NCBI GenBank assembly: GCA_033063855.1
Contig: CP093829.1
Coordinates: 1,932,243 to 1,996,242 of the forward strand
Source: Smittia aterrima
Lineage: Eukaryota; Arthropoda; Insecta; Diptera; Chironomidae
Reading direction: 5' to 3'
Length of the DNA stretch: 64,000 bases
Shown here: piece after piece, positions 41,735-56,800 of the stretch
Layout of the letters: every line of letters starts with the position of its first letter
Position numbering within the stretch: position 1 is the first letter of the stretch
Notes under the pieces: generated by a model
The model's database searches: none
The model's input: the letters and a program-made list of their open reading frames with translations, nothing else
What the model was told of the DNA's origin: nothing
Program-made: the position numbers and the translations under genes

Positions 41735-44700
41735 GTAAGTTTCATTATTGAATAATGTTTCGACATTGCTTTTGCATTTCTCACATCACTAAATTTTCAT
41801 TCTCACTGAGTCACTCGCGGGAAAAAATCGATGAACATTTTCATTCATTTCGCTGCGACAAATCGAAAAGCCAACGCTTGACAGCGAGAATACAAAGTAA
41901 ACTATTGGTCGCTCAGATAAAAGTCGAGTAGATAAATGAAGAGAGCTACTTTAATGACTCGCAGAGTGCAAACACTTTGTGCGCTATGAATTATTTCTCT
42001 AAAATTATTGCGAAAAATGAAGACACGAGTCGTTGGGCTTCTTCGTTTTTGATTTGGGGAAATATTTCCTTTCGACTTAAATCTATTTGAAAGTCAATAT
42101 TCTTGATTTCAATTCTCGGCGAGGGGATCGGAAGGAAAATATCAAAACCAACAGAGACAAAATTTGATTTTATTTGCTTTGAAGGCAAATTGAATTTTCC
42201 ATCCGGAAAACTTCGGTTTTTCTTGTCATTCGAGTTTCACTAATCGACTTTCGTTGTATCACAAACAAAGTTTATGAATAATTTAATTATCTTCATCGCT
42301 ACTTGTTGTTGAAACGTTTTGTTTTGAAATTTGCATTTTAATTTTCTTCCCATCCGATTGAGATCACAATTAGGTTGAGAAGCTCCTTGACCTTTCCGCT
42401 CGAGGGTCACGCATTTTGAAGTGAAATTCTCGGGGAAAAGGTTAAAATAGCTCTTGGGTTTCTCTTCTTTCTTTTACATTCTCGCGCTTACTTTGTTTGC
42501 TCGAGGAATTCCGAAGGTGAAGAGGAACATTTCTCTTAATTGCTTTATTTATTTATTGCTTCTCTAATTAATTAATGAAACAATTACGTGAATCGGAAGA
42601 AATCATTTGTCTCGCTCTTAATCTTAATGTCATTCTCTGAATTATTTTGACAAAGCTTAGCGCTGACACGTAGTAGAACTTACAATGTCGACGGGTAAAC
42701 GAAACAAGACGTTAATTACAAGCAGAAAGAGAGATTGCGATCTTGGAGAGATCGTCTCGCTTGTTACTCGCGATTGTTTTCAGTCCTTCAACTAAGACGA
42801 CGCTTCAGTCAGCTGTTTAAACGATGGGCTTCCTCGTTCAATGTTTTACAAACGCCGCACTTGTCAAGTGATAAATGCCCAAACGACGAGCAAATAGCTC
42901 ACATTCCACAGAAGCACCGACCGTAATCTGAAAATGTTTGCAAAAATACTTCGCTCTCTATTGTACGAAATAAATCAAAGCGACTCTTCTATTCCGCTTC
43001 TCTAGTCGAGTGAGTCGAATCCATTGTGCAGCTTACTCAAGCGCATCAAAATAAATGTGAGAGATTACTCCTCGTGGGTTGAATTGCTCTCTTTCTTTTT
43101 GGTAACTGAACCTTACTTGTCCTTTGCACTTCAGAGAAGGTCAAGGTTAATTAAATGTTTAGACAATTGTATCATTTGTCATATTTTATCTTCTCATAAA
43201 TAATTTAATTAGGAAGTCGGCTCATAAAAATTTCTCTGTCTTCTCCAAAGCTTTCAATTGACGAAAACAAAATCGAGTTAGAATGGAAATTCTGTTTTAA
43301 CGACGAAAATGAAAATGAAAATTCCTAACAGGTGTCAGTTTTCAATTTCCTTCTCTTCCTTAAAACAATCACGACACGAGAATTAAATTCGTTTCATTGT
43401 CTTTCACTTTTTTCTTTTAATTTTCTCTCATTAGCAAAGAAAACAGATTAACGTCAGTCATTCCTATCATAACACGTTAATCTTCCGTAAGACAAGTCGT
43501 GACACTGCTAAGCTTACGAAATCCACTGGAACAACAAATCAATAAAACATGAGAAGGATTGCGGTTGAGAGCGATTGAAATTCAACCCTTTCCGTTTAAC
43601 ATTTTCATGCGGAAAATGTGAGCGAATGTTCTTCAGGGAAATGCAAAAAGCTTTTCCTCTTTTCAAGTGACATTGAACGTCACCTTGTCACCTTTAGCCT
43701 AATGCGATCCCAGAACGCTTTTCAACGAGAAGAACAATTCTGTTGCCTTTAAAGCCACTCATCGAGTGACACACTTTTTTTTACAAACGACCGACAAAAA
43801 TCCTTTCCACGTGAATGATTCACCGGTCGCATCACAGAAAACTTGTCGCACGACATAAATTGCTTTAATGTTTGCGTGCCAATCACACGTACGCCGGAAA
43901 AAGGTCTCTCAACGAGATGAGCTTGTTTCGAACCCAAATAAAAGAAAATTTGCATATCTCTTCATAGCTTAATTTCATTTGCATCGGACTACCTGAATGA
44001 TTAGTCTAACGGTTGTCCTTTTATTTTATTGCAACAATATTTGCTTAATGTCTTTTAAATGGAAATGAAAAATCCTTCAACAGGAGAACTCAATTGAAAT
44101 GACGTCAATGCTTGAAGAACTTCGAAGAGTCAGTTACGCGTAAATCAAGTCCAATTTAACAATTCCACGAGTCAATCTTGAAGAATCTTGACGTCAGAGT
44201 GAATTTACTGAATAAAATGTCAGTCATCGGTGGCTCCTAATTTAATCATCGAGCGTAGCTTAAGCAAAGATATTTGAGCCCTCTCTTGATTAACAATTCA
44301 TGTCGATGTGCTCCTCGTGATTTCGTTTCTGACGCAGTCAATTGAGCCAAATGACTTGATACAGCTTGTTGCTATTGTTATTGCTTTTTTATCCTTTCTG
44401 TGACATTAAGAACAAACGACGGTTCGACTTTGAGAACGCGACAAGCGTCTGATTACTTGTAATTATGTCAATTAAACAAATCGCTTTTGTTCTGGTTTGA
44501 GCAGGAACTCTCTGATAATTTTAGTCGAAATTGAGATTCTCTCTAAGTCAATGCATGGCATTTGATAAGAGCTTTCTAGGGCGCTACACGAAATCATCTT
44601 GAATTGAAGAAAATTGAAGATAATTTTAGACTCGTGTTCGCCGTAAATTTAAGACTGATTTGTTTCGTCTCGTAAATTAATAATCAGCCGACGAAGGATG

Positions 44701-47700
44701 AATTGTAAAAGATTTCCTTTTCAGGTAAGATTTGATTACGATGTCTTGCTCCAAAAATCGACAATGATGAGCTCGAGAAACTTTGTAACGATGAGATTAA
44801 ATATTTGAGTCACGTGTGCGACGTCGATAAGAGTCGGCCGTAAGAAACTAAGATTTCATGAGAAAGTAAAGTGACGATAACGACAATCACTCGAATGTTA
44901 TCATGTTTTGACTCGAAAAGATGAGCGCACAAGCTCAATCCAGTCCGGCACTCGCTTTGACTAATAAAACTTTTGAGAATTGCAAAATTGATCTCGAAAG
45001 AACTTCTCTAAAGTCATGGCAATAAAACATAATTTAAATGACAAAAAGCGTGACGATTAATCAAACAAAAGATGAATCGACATCAATAAAGAAGATAAAC
45101 TTGAGAAGTGAATAAAAATTTGAGTTGATCAATTCATTAAGAACTTGTGCGACGCGCGTCTTAGCTCGTCAGCGCAGTTTCTCTCGCAACTGGATTATTG
45201 ACCAAGATTTTATTTTCTCACTCTTGCAAATTGATCTTTATTAACTATAAAGTGCGTGGACCTCATATTTCCACACGCACGTCGCCAGCGCGATTGTCAA
45301 TTGTCAGTCGGAACTCAAAATTATTTCGCAAACATAAACTCAAGTCAAGAAACTTTGTAGTTAACCCAATTCCTCTATTAAGCTCCTTTCGAGAAACACT
45401 CGAGACTTGATTCAATAATTGATCGGCAAACAATAAATATCCGCATAAGTTTAGGGAAAGAACCATCTCGAAAGATAAGAAACTAGTTACAGTTATTAAT
45501 AGAAAGGGAAGGCTTTGAAGTGGGTGAATCATAAAATAATTTATTAATGAGACTGGAACAAGCGTGACTATTGAAATTAATAGTTGATAGTAATCGATTA
45601 TTATCGAAATATCTTTATAAGAACTCTTGAGACAATCTTCAAACAAGGAAATCACTGCGATATGATTTTCCGCGTATCTGTCATGACGAAGCGCTTTTCC
45701 TCACTGATCGAAATAGCTTCGCCTTCATTTCTCATGCAATTTCATTCAATTTATCAAGCCAACATAAATTTAAATTGAGAGATTGCGAAACATTGCTAGC
45801 TATGATCGAATGAATCGAATTTTATTGCATGTTGCGAAACAAGCAATTCCCGAATAAATGAAAGAGCATCGATCATGGATCAAACATTTTCTATCACTCG
45901 AATGATCATTTGAATCATATTTCTAGAAGTTCCATCGAATAAATGACACGAAGAGAAGAATCGAAGAGAAGAATGAGAAAGCAAATTTGCAAATTAGTTC
46001 ATTGATAACGAGCTGAGAAGTTCTCTCTTTGCCTTTTGGTGTTGCAACGCATACAAAAACGAAAAAGTCCCCAATCAATTCCTTAAAGACAGACATGACG
46101 AAGAGAATCAACAATAATGAAGAATTCTCGAGCTGCACAGTCGAGAGCAGTTCGGAAGCTCGTGTGTCTGTATGTACAGCAACTTTTCTCTCTCCAGCTA
46201 TATCGCCTTTGTATCGCATGCTGTATTTATTTTTTTTTGTTGGTTACCTACATCAATACAAAACAAGCCATTTATTACAATTCATTCCGTTTTAAGCGTT
46301 CGATGTGAACGGTTCGGTTCAGTTGGTTTAGTTCCACTTTTAATTCAATAAAAACATTTTCAAAAAAATAAAAGATTTTGTTTTGATTTTAAATCTTTGG
46401 ATTTTTTAAAAAAACAAATTCTCGGGTGAATTGATCGGACTTTTCTCGCGGATCGACATCAAATCTTTTCTAAGAAAAGAGATAATTTTGTGAATGACAA
46501 GTTCAAGTATTTTAGCAATTAAAAAAAAGTGAAAAGTAAGAATCAACTTCGCGCCGTAAACTTTCATTCGCAAAGGATCAAGTGAAAAATATTTGTCTAA
46601 GTCGTTCATCAAAGCCGGACAATAACTTCTTAATCGTTGCATAATTTAAAACTCTCTTCGTGTACGAGAATCAATAGTCGAATAAAATTAAATATTTAAC
46701 GACACGACGCCGTCGAAAGAAGAACGATGAAGGTCAGAGCGATAAAGAAATCATTAAAGCTGAGACGAAAAAGAAAGGACTCCGAGGTTTTCCCCTCGCC
46801 CAAGTAAGTTTTGTAAGAGATTGTGCAAGTCTCGAAAAAATCTTCTTATTGCAAGAATTGCGCGGTTGCTTAAGACCGAAGCGTGAAACAATTTTCTAAT
46901 TTGCTGCTTTTTCTTCGTTTCTTCACTTAAAGAAAGTTTTGTTTGGTTTTTTTTCTTTTTGCGAGAGTAATAAAGCTTTCGCAATCTTCGTGGATTTGCA
47001 TCTGAATGCAGAGTAGTTTTCACTTTTTCTATTCATTTCAACAATTATTTAAGTTTGTGATCCGACAGACTCAAAAAGAGTCGATCGTAATCCGAGTTGT
47101 AGCTCACAATTATTTTCCGAGTTTTATGAGCTCTCGATTGTCTTGATCAATCAATTGCATCAGAACTTTTCATTACAAGTTTATTCAAGGATTGCTGATT
47201 ATGTTATTCTCGAAATGTCTTGAACTTTTCATGCCATCCGGTGCTCTCGATTCCCGAGCTAAGTCTAACAAATGATGCAGCTCAACAATTTTCCGTGAGA
47301 ATTGCAAGCAAAAAATTAAACGAATTAACTGTTGCATTGTATTCGAAGCTACTCGTGCACATTCAAGAGAAACTTTGTTGATCAACATATCTAAGTTCAA
47401 ATATCTCTTCACAAAATTAATTCGGTCAACAACTCACGAGAACAAGATCAAAATAAAATTTGTGTTGCAGATCAAGAAGTCTTCGATATTTAAATTTGCA
47501 TAAATTCCACAGAAATAAATTTTTACGAAGAAACCTAAAGCTAAAATTAACTTGATGCTCCAATACGATTGCGAATAAATTCTCGCAAAGTCGAGCCTCG
47601 AACTTGATTCGAAATTGCATGTAATATCTCAGTGCAGTTAAAACTCGCTTTCTCGATCGTTGCAACTCAATCGCGCGACCAATCTTTCACTTTAAACCGC

Positions 47701-50700
47701 AATTTCGCGAAGCAGCAGATGGGGGAAAATGCAAATTTATTCATTGAACGTCTTATCAACGACACCCAGTGTCAACACGTGACGTTCTCCTTCTAGTGGC
47801 TGTCAAATAGAAACATGCTCAATGAAGTTTAGAAGCAGAATACATTCCTGGGCAGAATGCACGAGATCAAATGCAAAACACGGACTTGAAGCTGCAAATG
47901 TTTCGAGAGAAATCTTATTTTTCGATTCACGAAAATTCCTGATATCTCAGTACATTCAACTTTCCATTCTTTTCGCATGCGATACAATTTTTTTCCAATA
48001 AACTTGATAGCACGAGAAGATGAAATGCTCAAGACTGTAATTGGAATTTCGTACGGAACCGGCTCGAAAACTTGAGGTTAGCGTCGCCCTACCCTCTCTT
48101 GATTAAATGGCCATCGATTTTTATTATTTCGATGTGATTGTCCTTCTTTCTTTGTTTACAATCATCCAAAAGAAGTTCAGGGAACTCATCTATGCGAAAA
48201 ACAACTTTCGTGACAAGTTTGAAAGATCAGAGATTGAAGCTTTATTTGTCATAAATTTAAATTTCAAAAAGATCGCGACTATGATTTATTAAATGAATCT
48301 TGCCCACGCTTAATTCTCACTCAATTGAATTAGAGAACACTCGCGAACAGCAGCAACTCATAAATCATCGCAGATTTCAAGGTGACAGTCTAGCGAATGC
48401 TACTAAAGGATTTTTTGTCCCTCGATAAATGCCACCTGAGTCTCGATGATGCAATTGACCTAGTCTTACTCAATAGCTTATTGTTCGGTTCGCGTCGCTG
48501 TTATGAGAAATGTTTTTTTGGACGAAACTTCCTAAAATAAAAAATTTACCAAACTGACCGTGAATCTTCGCGATTTCTCTTTGAACTCTTTTAGAGAAGA
48601 TTGCGCAATCCAAAATTAAGCAGGAAATCAAACCGATGAGAATTAATTCTGGAAAATATTTCGCTCGATTAAATAAATAATCTTTCGTAATTTTTTATTC
48701 TGAGCGTACACCTGATCTGAATTCAGAGTGCAACGTCGAAACAACATTTTTGCCACCACATCGAGCCTCTCGAATGCAAATCAACGACAAATAACTTGTC
48801 CAAACTGCTTCAGCATTTTATAAATAGTAAAATGAAACAATTGTGATTCGATTTGAATATTTCCTACTTTGCGAGTTGGTTAGAGCTTGAAAAATAAGCG
48901 TGAAGAGAGATTATTGAATGCTAAACGGCGGGAAATTAAGTTGATTAAGTAATAAATCGACAGTGGTTTGTAGGTTTACGACAATCTGTTGACTTTTATT
49001 GACTTTTTGTAGATGAGATCTCGCAGGTTGAGTTACTCATTCAAATTCCGTACCTGCCCCTCAAGTCTAATTAGAATCTTTACGCCCGAACAATGCAAAA
49101 CCGAGAAATGAAAATAAAATTCAACCGGTTCGTGACTATTGTGACAAAATACTAATCTATCAGAGCGATTGAATATTTGGCTGTTGATTACACAGCAAAT
49201 TGAATGTTGATGCCGAATTCATTATGACAGAAAACACGTAGAGTGGTTCAAGGTTATCAAGTAGTTCTCACTTTACAGTAAAGTCGAAAAATAACAAATT
49301 CCTGGAATCACAAAGCGCACTCGGGGAATTCTAAAACCCATGATGAGCAACAAAGAGAGAACAAACGTGTCAAGATAAATTGATCGATCATCAATTGATT
49401 GTAATAAAAGGCTCGTGAACTTCAGAGTTGTTGACATTAATGGGAAAAGTTTGCTCCAACTTCCGTTGAATTATGACGCAATTTTCTTACGCTTTCTCAC
49501 TGAAGAACTTTGTTTTCATCAATTCAACAACTTTGTTTTCTCCATTGATGCGATTAACTTATAAATTCCATGGAGAAGCTTATTATGAGAAGATAATTGA
49601 ATAATTTTGAGTTATTGCTTTCGGGAACAACCGCACGTACTTTGCCCGACATTTTGTCGCTTCACTAAGTGCTCTCCTTATGCTTTCATTCACTTACTTT
49701 GCGAATCACGTGAAAGGCGAGAAGTGACAATGGAAAGTTACGATCACGAGGCGCTTATCGAACTCCTACTCGAGAAGATTAGAGTAGTTCTGAGTAGGAC
49801 GCAATAACAATTTTGTTATTAAATGTTACTCCAAGTTCTGAAAGGTTCTAAGGTCGTGGGCAACACGAAAATAAACAAAAGTTTCAAGATAATTCCGTGA
49901 ACTTCATCAGAGAACAAGAGAGTCAACGGAAATTTTCATCAGTGACTCACCCAAAAACGTCACTAATCAAATCATTGAGTAGACAAAGCTATCGATTTTC
50001 TCATGCCCCGGCACTTCCTTTTATGCTTTCAATTATTACAGTAAACAAAAGTTTATAAATAGAACTTGTCTTATCAGTCAATACATTCAGACAATTGATA
50101 ATTCTAGAAGAGCATTCAGTTGCCATGAATCGGAAGTTTCAGTCGTCACTCAACGTCCAACGCATTTCATAACGCAGCTGACCAATGTCGTAAGAAAAAT
50201 AAACTCGCAAGCTTTTAATTACGAAAAATTTCGCGTGATGTTGTTTGTATTTGACTTTCGCCGACAGCCGAAAAGATTAATTTTGGTGAATTAAAGGCTG
50301 ACAGAGGAATTCGTTAAGTGGCGGACTTAATTCAATGGGACAAGTTCTCTCGAATCGTTAATTAAAATTAATATTTTCGTTAGTGACCTTTGACTGTTCC
50401 TTTATGAAAAGCTTCATTTGTTGCTCGTAAAACGACTTGTAAGAGGAAAATATCTTTAATTATCTTCAAGTTAATTAATGAAACTTTCGTTGTTTGATTC
50501 AACTTTCATCTGATACGAACTAAAGAAAACTTGTTGCGACTGGAAAGAAAAAAATCATCTACAAACGCAGATTGATCAATGAAACACTTTCCTTGCGTCT
50601 TAATTGTATGAAATCTTATTTTGTATCACTCTCAAAGAAGGCGACGATGAGAAGTGTCGCTCGTGAATAATAAAGAATGAATCATTTATGACCTTTGTTG

Positions 50701-53700
50701 ATTCGAAAGGTCCTGGACGATTTTATCAATTTAATACAATTCCAATGTTGCTCCAGCAAATAATTTTCATATTCGTGTCATTCTTATTGTTTTGTTTTCG
50801 TTCGGAGATCATAGATTAGTAGAAAGCAGAGTTTTTATTGATAAAAAGTTCATTGCACTCTCGAAAATCTATTTCGGAGTCTAAAAGTATTTTTTAAATT
50901 GAGGAACATAGAGAAAGAAGAATCTTGAATATTTTAAACTTTCAGTTCTAGAAAAAACGAATTTCTAACTCTCGAGGTTCACTTTATCTTTGTGCGTTCA
51001 TTGTCTCATTCAGGAGCAACACTTTTCTCATCACAACGCCCCGACAACTTTACGACTCTCTTTTATGTCGCACATTGGCCAATTATTCAGAGTTCCGCGA
51101 TGATGATATTCAAGCTTAAACGAGAGATTGAGATAAATTGGTTTATCATGAGAAGTATTAAATTACTTGATGGCCATAACTAGTCACATGAAGTGAATTG
51201 AGTCGTTGTTAAACATGTCAATTAATTGCAAGCAAGCAATAAATCCAGTGTCTCACTCTCTCTTCTAGTGGAAGATTGTCACGTAGGGTTTCGCATAATT
51301 AAATTAATAATCGATTTGGACATTGTGCAAACTTTTAAACAATGTAACGACGGTTGAAAATAATAAATTACAGTCATTATCTTATTAAGATATCAACGAT
51401 TACCAATTAGCGAGCACTACAAAGTTTGTGGAATTAAAAATTGAGTGATTACTCTTAATGTACTCGCAGAAATATTTTCGCAACGTTTCATGGCAAATTT
51501 ATTTCGCTAATTGTTATTCTCAAACTCTCTCGCAAACGTGGATTTACGGCTTGATGAGATTTTGATCCAAACTCTCGAGGAAAGCAGTAAACCGTGAGAT
51601 TTCGCCGAGTGAACTTGACGTGTGCTGGAGCAAAAAAAAAAGCTTGAGCGTTTCATTTTCTATTATGTCTCGCTTCGTTTATCATCAAATAAAGCTCACG
51701 AGGGAACTTTTTAGCGTAATCCAAACCAACTCAAGCTTTTACGATATGTTTACGAGTTTTTTCAATTTTCTCTCAGATTTACGTTCAATTATCCGTCAAA
51801 ACAATCCGCGGTCTGTTAAAATCGATACAATAAGCAATTCGATCATTAAATCTCAATATTGATTCAAGTTCAGATGATATCGTGTCTGTGGATTACGTTG
51901 CGCACATTAATGAATCATATTCGAAGAGAACCATACAAAAGTCTGTTGTCTATTAATAGATCGAATATGTGGGTTGAGTTATATTTAGCAAAAAGTATTG
52001 CTATCGGTTATTGAATTGACAGATTGATGAGCCCATGTCGACGTTGAATATTTATGGAATCCCGTGAAGAACAGCAACGATTGCTGAAAACGTGATCGAG
52101 TTAATCAAAATAAGATCATATAACTGTTCAACTAAAGCCCACGTCTGCCTTTTAAGTCAATCTTTTAATTCCCTATTCTCTCGATCAATCATCAAATTCC
52201 ATAAATATTTCTTGTGGAAAGTACTTGAGTTAAGGTTGACATTGATATCAACTAAGCTCCTGGAAGATATTGACGTAGATAGTTGATTATCAACTCTAAC
52301 TTTGCGCATACTACTGACGTCGATGTTGGATAAATGAAATTGATCGAAGTTTTCTTGTGAAATATTCTTCTCTAATGACAAGTGAAGTTACTTCACTGCC
52401 AGCTAAATGAATTTTAATGTATTGAACTTCAGCGAAAACTATGAATCAGAATAAATTCCGTTATCACAAATCCCTCTTTAGGGTCGAACACACATTGAAA
52501 ACTACAGTCAACGTCTCTACTTACATGAAAGCGACGCTGATTTAGTAAAATAAAAGCGAGTGATACGAGATAATTCCACATGATAAAATGTGTTTGACTT
52601 CATATGGCCGGCACACAAATGTACGCGCCATCAATTGAACAAAGTTTTTATTATTTTTACGGGGCTCCGGGAGTTTGTGAATGGAACAAGTTCATACTCA
52701 AATCAGTTTTAGTTAATCTTTCGCTTTGTTCAGGTTGAAGTCATATAAAAAGAAAAATAAAAGCTCAGTCCATTCATTCGCGTTCGAAGGCAAAGAAAGC
52801 CTGAGGAATATTTATTCACGTGTTCGATCGGTTCAGTGACTTTGATTCGACGTTAATTATCTACGTTCGCGAATTTTTGAAGTTCGAAATAAATAAATAA
52901 ATAAATTAAAGAGAAAAATGAAGAAAAATCACCAAAGAAACGAGAACCAGAGATGGCTCAACTTCCAAGTTAGAATTTAATTTCATTCTCACATTTCCTT
53001 CGCGTTTAGATATTTGAAGTTCGATGCGGGGGTGGTGCGATAATTTATTCTCAAACAAGATAATCTAAGTTAACTCCAGTCCCTGCTGCGCTTGAATTGT
53101 AATCAAGTTATGCAATAGTTTTATTGTAAACAAGCAAACATGACCGATATCGAGAAGGGGAACTCGTGATCGTCGTCGGACAATTTGTGATTCTCGCAAA
53201 ATCAAATTGAGATTCATTGCAAAAGTTTGCGTGTTTTCACCAGAACCGTCAACGTTGATGTTGTCGCACATTAAAGTAATAAAGTTGAAAGATTTATAAG
53301 ACAATTTCGCCCAGACGAGAGGCTTTCGCTAGATCTCACTCTTTACACATTTTGGATTTTAGTTTTACGTTTCGCGAGGCTGGCTCTCGGCCAACACAAG
53401 ACTTTTCCCTCTTAGCTTTTCCCTCAAAATTTTTCTCAATGAAAAAGAAGAAAATCTTATATTTTCTCATCAACGACTGTTTGCTTATTGTTTTTCTTTT
53501 CGATCTTCGTTTTTTCCCTCGAGGAAAATTCACCGTCTGAAATATTCATCTCAGTCTTGCTTTAAATTTTCGCGTTTCGAGTTAGTTTTTGCTTTCGCGG
53601 CCGCTCAAAAGAGGAAAACCTGTGAAGAATGTCAAAGAAAGTTCTAATGATGGATCTAGGAACGTTGCTTGGAGAGTCAGTATCAAGTCTCGCCGTTTGT

Positions 53701-53843
53701 GGTGATTTTTCTTCATTTTTTGCGGACACCTCGCGATCGATTGTTGTTCTGTTCTGTGAAATTAAAGTCCACTTGAAAATTATGAATTTAATTTTTAGAA
53801 AAAAAAGAAAAAGAAGAAAACTTAAAAAGAAAAAGTTGCAAAT
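41735..53843. other. Large non-coding stretch, probably intron and regulatory DNA of gene C
   Basis: These 12.1 kb hold no frame longer than about 130 codons, and none shows a domain, signal peptide with splice context, or biased composition. Short stop-free frames are scattered on both strands. Two perfect TGACGTCA octamers lie at 44100-44107 and 44189-44196. I saw no tRNA, transposase or long tandem repeat. If the exon at 41625 belongs to gene C, this is its first intron plus a proximal promoter near 53.6 kb. Confidence 0.5.
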
Positions 53844-53847
53844 ATGA
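53629..53847 (+). other. Possible upstream open frame overlapping the gene C start
   Basis: An ATG at 53629 opens a 72-codon frame whose TGA (53845-53847) overlaps the gene C start codon at 53844 (ATGA). Its end is very Lys/Arg-rich. If the proximal transcript begins upstream of 53629, this frame would limit initiation at the main ATG. It is probably not a functional protein. Confidence 0.3.
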
Positions 53848-56800
53848 AGAAACAAGACCATGAAATGAAAAAAATGAGATTTAGTGATGACCCATCGCAA
53901 TTCAAGAAAAAATCACCACATCGACCATCGATTGTATCAAATTATTCGTTTGTTTCCCTTAGTGAGGTGACCGAAGGATCGCTTCAAGTGTGGCGTACGC
54001 TGCCGGAGAAGATTCGCCAAGATCCGAGCTTAGCGTCATTTCGTCAGGAGCACGAACGACTGCATGGTGAGTTCAATCTTTCGTTTTATTTTTGGCTTTA
54101 CGGAGTGATCATGACGTCATCGAACGTTTCATACGCGAGCAACCTGTTAGCCGAATTCCAGAACAACTTTTCATTTTTTTTTTCTTCGTCTGCTTATTGA
54201 AACTTCAGAAGAGTTTTAACCTCAAGCCGACCATTAGACTCAATTCACAGTCGATTGTAATTAAACTTCTTTATTTTCACAATGTCGATTTGAGGGAAAA
54301 CTCACACATGTTTCACGAATAAATTCACTAAATCAGAGTGTAGAGAAGAAAATTTAGAGCATCGTTGGAAAATCATGCGGGAAAGCAATGTTTCCACCTC
54401 GCGAAAGTCATTTCGAAAAAAAAAAAAGTTTTTGAGGAAAAACGCGAAGGCGGCAAAATATATTTCTGCGTTGCCTCTTGTTCTTTGTGATATTTTAAGA
54501 AAGTCGCCTGAATTCAATATTTCGCTTTAACTTTCGACGAAAATTTATGATTCAAATCTATGCTAAGAGTCGACGAAAACACGTTTCCCTTCAAACGAGT
54601 TCGTGACATAAACACTTGACGTTATCGTCATCGCCTAATAAAGTCAGGAAGTGGAAGCTCATAAAAATTAATAGGAACTCAAGCTCATATGAAGCGGATA
54701 AGATCTTTTCTGTCTTTCGCGGTTATCAATCCAGTGGCGTAGATTAAAATTTCCAATTTCTCAAATACTTTGCCTTCAATGAAATGAAATTCTTTAAACA
54801 ATTTGAAGCAAAATCGTAGAAAGTCGCCAAAAGGTTTCCCTACAATGATTCTCTATAATTTACTTCAATTAATAGAATGGGACACCGAGCGGCTTCGCGA
54901 TTTATTAGTCATAATCTTTTTCAAGTGGTCACGGCGTTTCAGCGAAAGTCAAACACATTTCTCTTCAAGCTTTGCGCTAATTCCAAATTCGCTGTGAGAG
55001 TTTCGTCTTTAGAACTACGTGCAAAATTGAATAAGTGACGTTTTCCCAAAGGCAATAAAGAGCTCACAAATTGTTAGATAAACATTTCCTAGTTCGAGAA
55101 ATTTCCCGACCTTTGAGTTTGTTTAGAACTTCTCATAAAGTTTTCACGATGAGCGAGCATTTTTTGCTTTATTTTGCCATGTCCGACTTTATATGCAAAT
55201 GTGTTTCCTCTCACTTAATCAGCTTCCTACGCTTGGGTCGGCGATTCCTTTTGTTTGTTTGCTCTTGAAATTAACTCGAGAGATCGCGCGCTTAAAGCTA
55301 TCATTAAGTGATAATAGAAGAAAGGCAGATAGCGGCTTTTTATTGTTTTACAAGTCCCAAAGCAGCAACTGCTCCTCAGAATAATTTTTGATAAAAAGCC
55401 GACCGTTTCTGGTTCTTAACTTTATGATAGCAAATCACGTTTTACTCGAAGCAGTAAATTCTTGATTTCAAGCGTAAGCCTCGATAAGAGATTCTCCAAG
55501 ACAAATAGTCAATAAATCAATCTTTAAATCAAAGTTCGTTGATGAGTGATGTCACAACGCTCTCGTCGTACCTCAGCTATCAACAAAATCTAAAAGATAA
55601 ACAAGAGAATTCAGCATCGCAGATCTTATTTTTGGACGAGAAAATCGTAAGTAAACAAGAAGATTTTTCTCCGCGACGGGGTCAACAAATGCGGCTCGTT
55701 TCAATGTCCGAGAGATTGTTTTGGTCTGTAGACGTGAAAGGAAAACTCGGGCACTCGGCAACAACGTTCGCGTGGAATCAGCTTAACGTAAGAAGCTCTA
55801 ATCGATCATGAAAATATTACTATCGATGATTCACGGCTGAAGACGATTCAAGGCTATCAGACGAAACGTTCAAAACAAGTGATAACACAAATATCTGCAA
55901 CCTTATCAAGAGAATTTCTAAAATCATTCACGGTGTCACGTTCGATAACGATAAAAGTTTCTTACTTCTTACGCCAATCGATTTTGAATGAATAAAACTC
56001 GACGAACTTGACGCAAATCTTTTTTCACCAAGAGTGTTAATTAAAAAACGTGATGGAATCATAATTCGTGGATTAAAATATTTTTGATTTAATGAACTTC
56101 CAAGACCTTGAAATGTCCGACGCCGCAATCAGCACGTGCACTCGATTTTGAGGTTTCAACGTTTTCCATCGAGAGCGGCGAGCAGCTTTCATCTGCAGTT
56201 TCCATCTGATGTTTTCCGTCCCACAATTGAAACTGATCAAGCGCGGCTATTGTCATGTGCAAGGTCGCATTTCCAACGAGAGCAGAACATTTTTTTTTTC
56301 GATTCATTTAAAAGCCATAAAAACTTGAATTCATCTCGTCGCCTTCAATGAACATAAACCTGACCCATCTGAAGCATTCAAAATTGAACTTGCTACAAAA
56401 TATCTGCGATTCTCTTACTCTCCTTCATCTCATAACACCATTAGCGATTCACTAAATTGAATGATGAGGCAATAAAATTAAGTAGCAGAGAAAAACGCAT
56501 TTGATAAAATTGGAAAATGAAGCAGCTGAGTCGCGAAATGATGATTTGATTAAAATTTATGTCTCCCTCGCTTCGTCAACTGTGATTATGCTTTGTATAT
56601 GATCACGAGGCTTATGCAAACTTATTCAGCTGGAATTTCCAATCATAAACAATCAGCGAGAAAAGTTTCCTGGGAATCTAAAAATAGACGACGAAGGCTT
56701 TGGACTTTACACCTTCGAGTCTCTTCTACTCGTTCGTCAACTAAATAATTTTATTGAATCGTAAAATTTAAAGATTTTTGTTGGCTGCAATTCACGAAGT

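Noticed and set aside
49730..49807. 25-codon ATG frame MESYDHEALIELLLEKIR...
   Set aside because: It looks protein-like but is very short, lies alone in the 12-kb non-coding stretch, and has no splice or promoter evidence.
41735..53628. A hidden multi-exon gene in the large non-coding stretch
   Set aside because: I looked for runs of short frames joined by GT-AG sites with family resemblance and found none; the only supported piece is the exon at 41625.
55539..55811. 90-codon plus-strand frame in the first intron of gene C
   Set aside because: It starts at a non-ATG codon, has no domain, and is within a well-supported intron.
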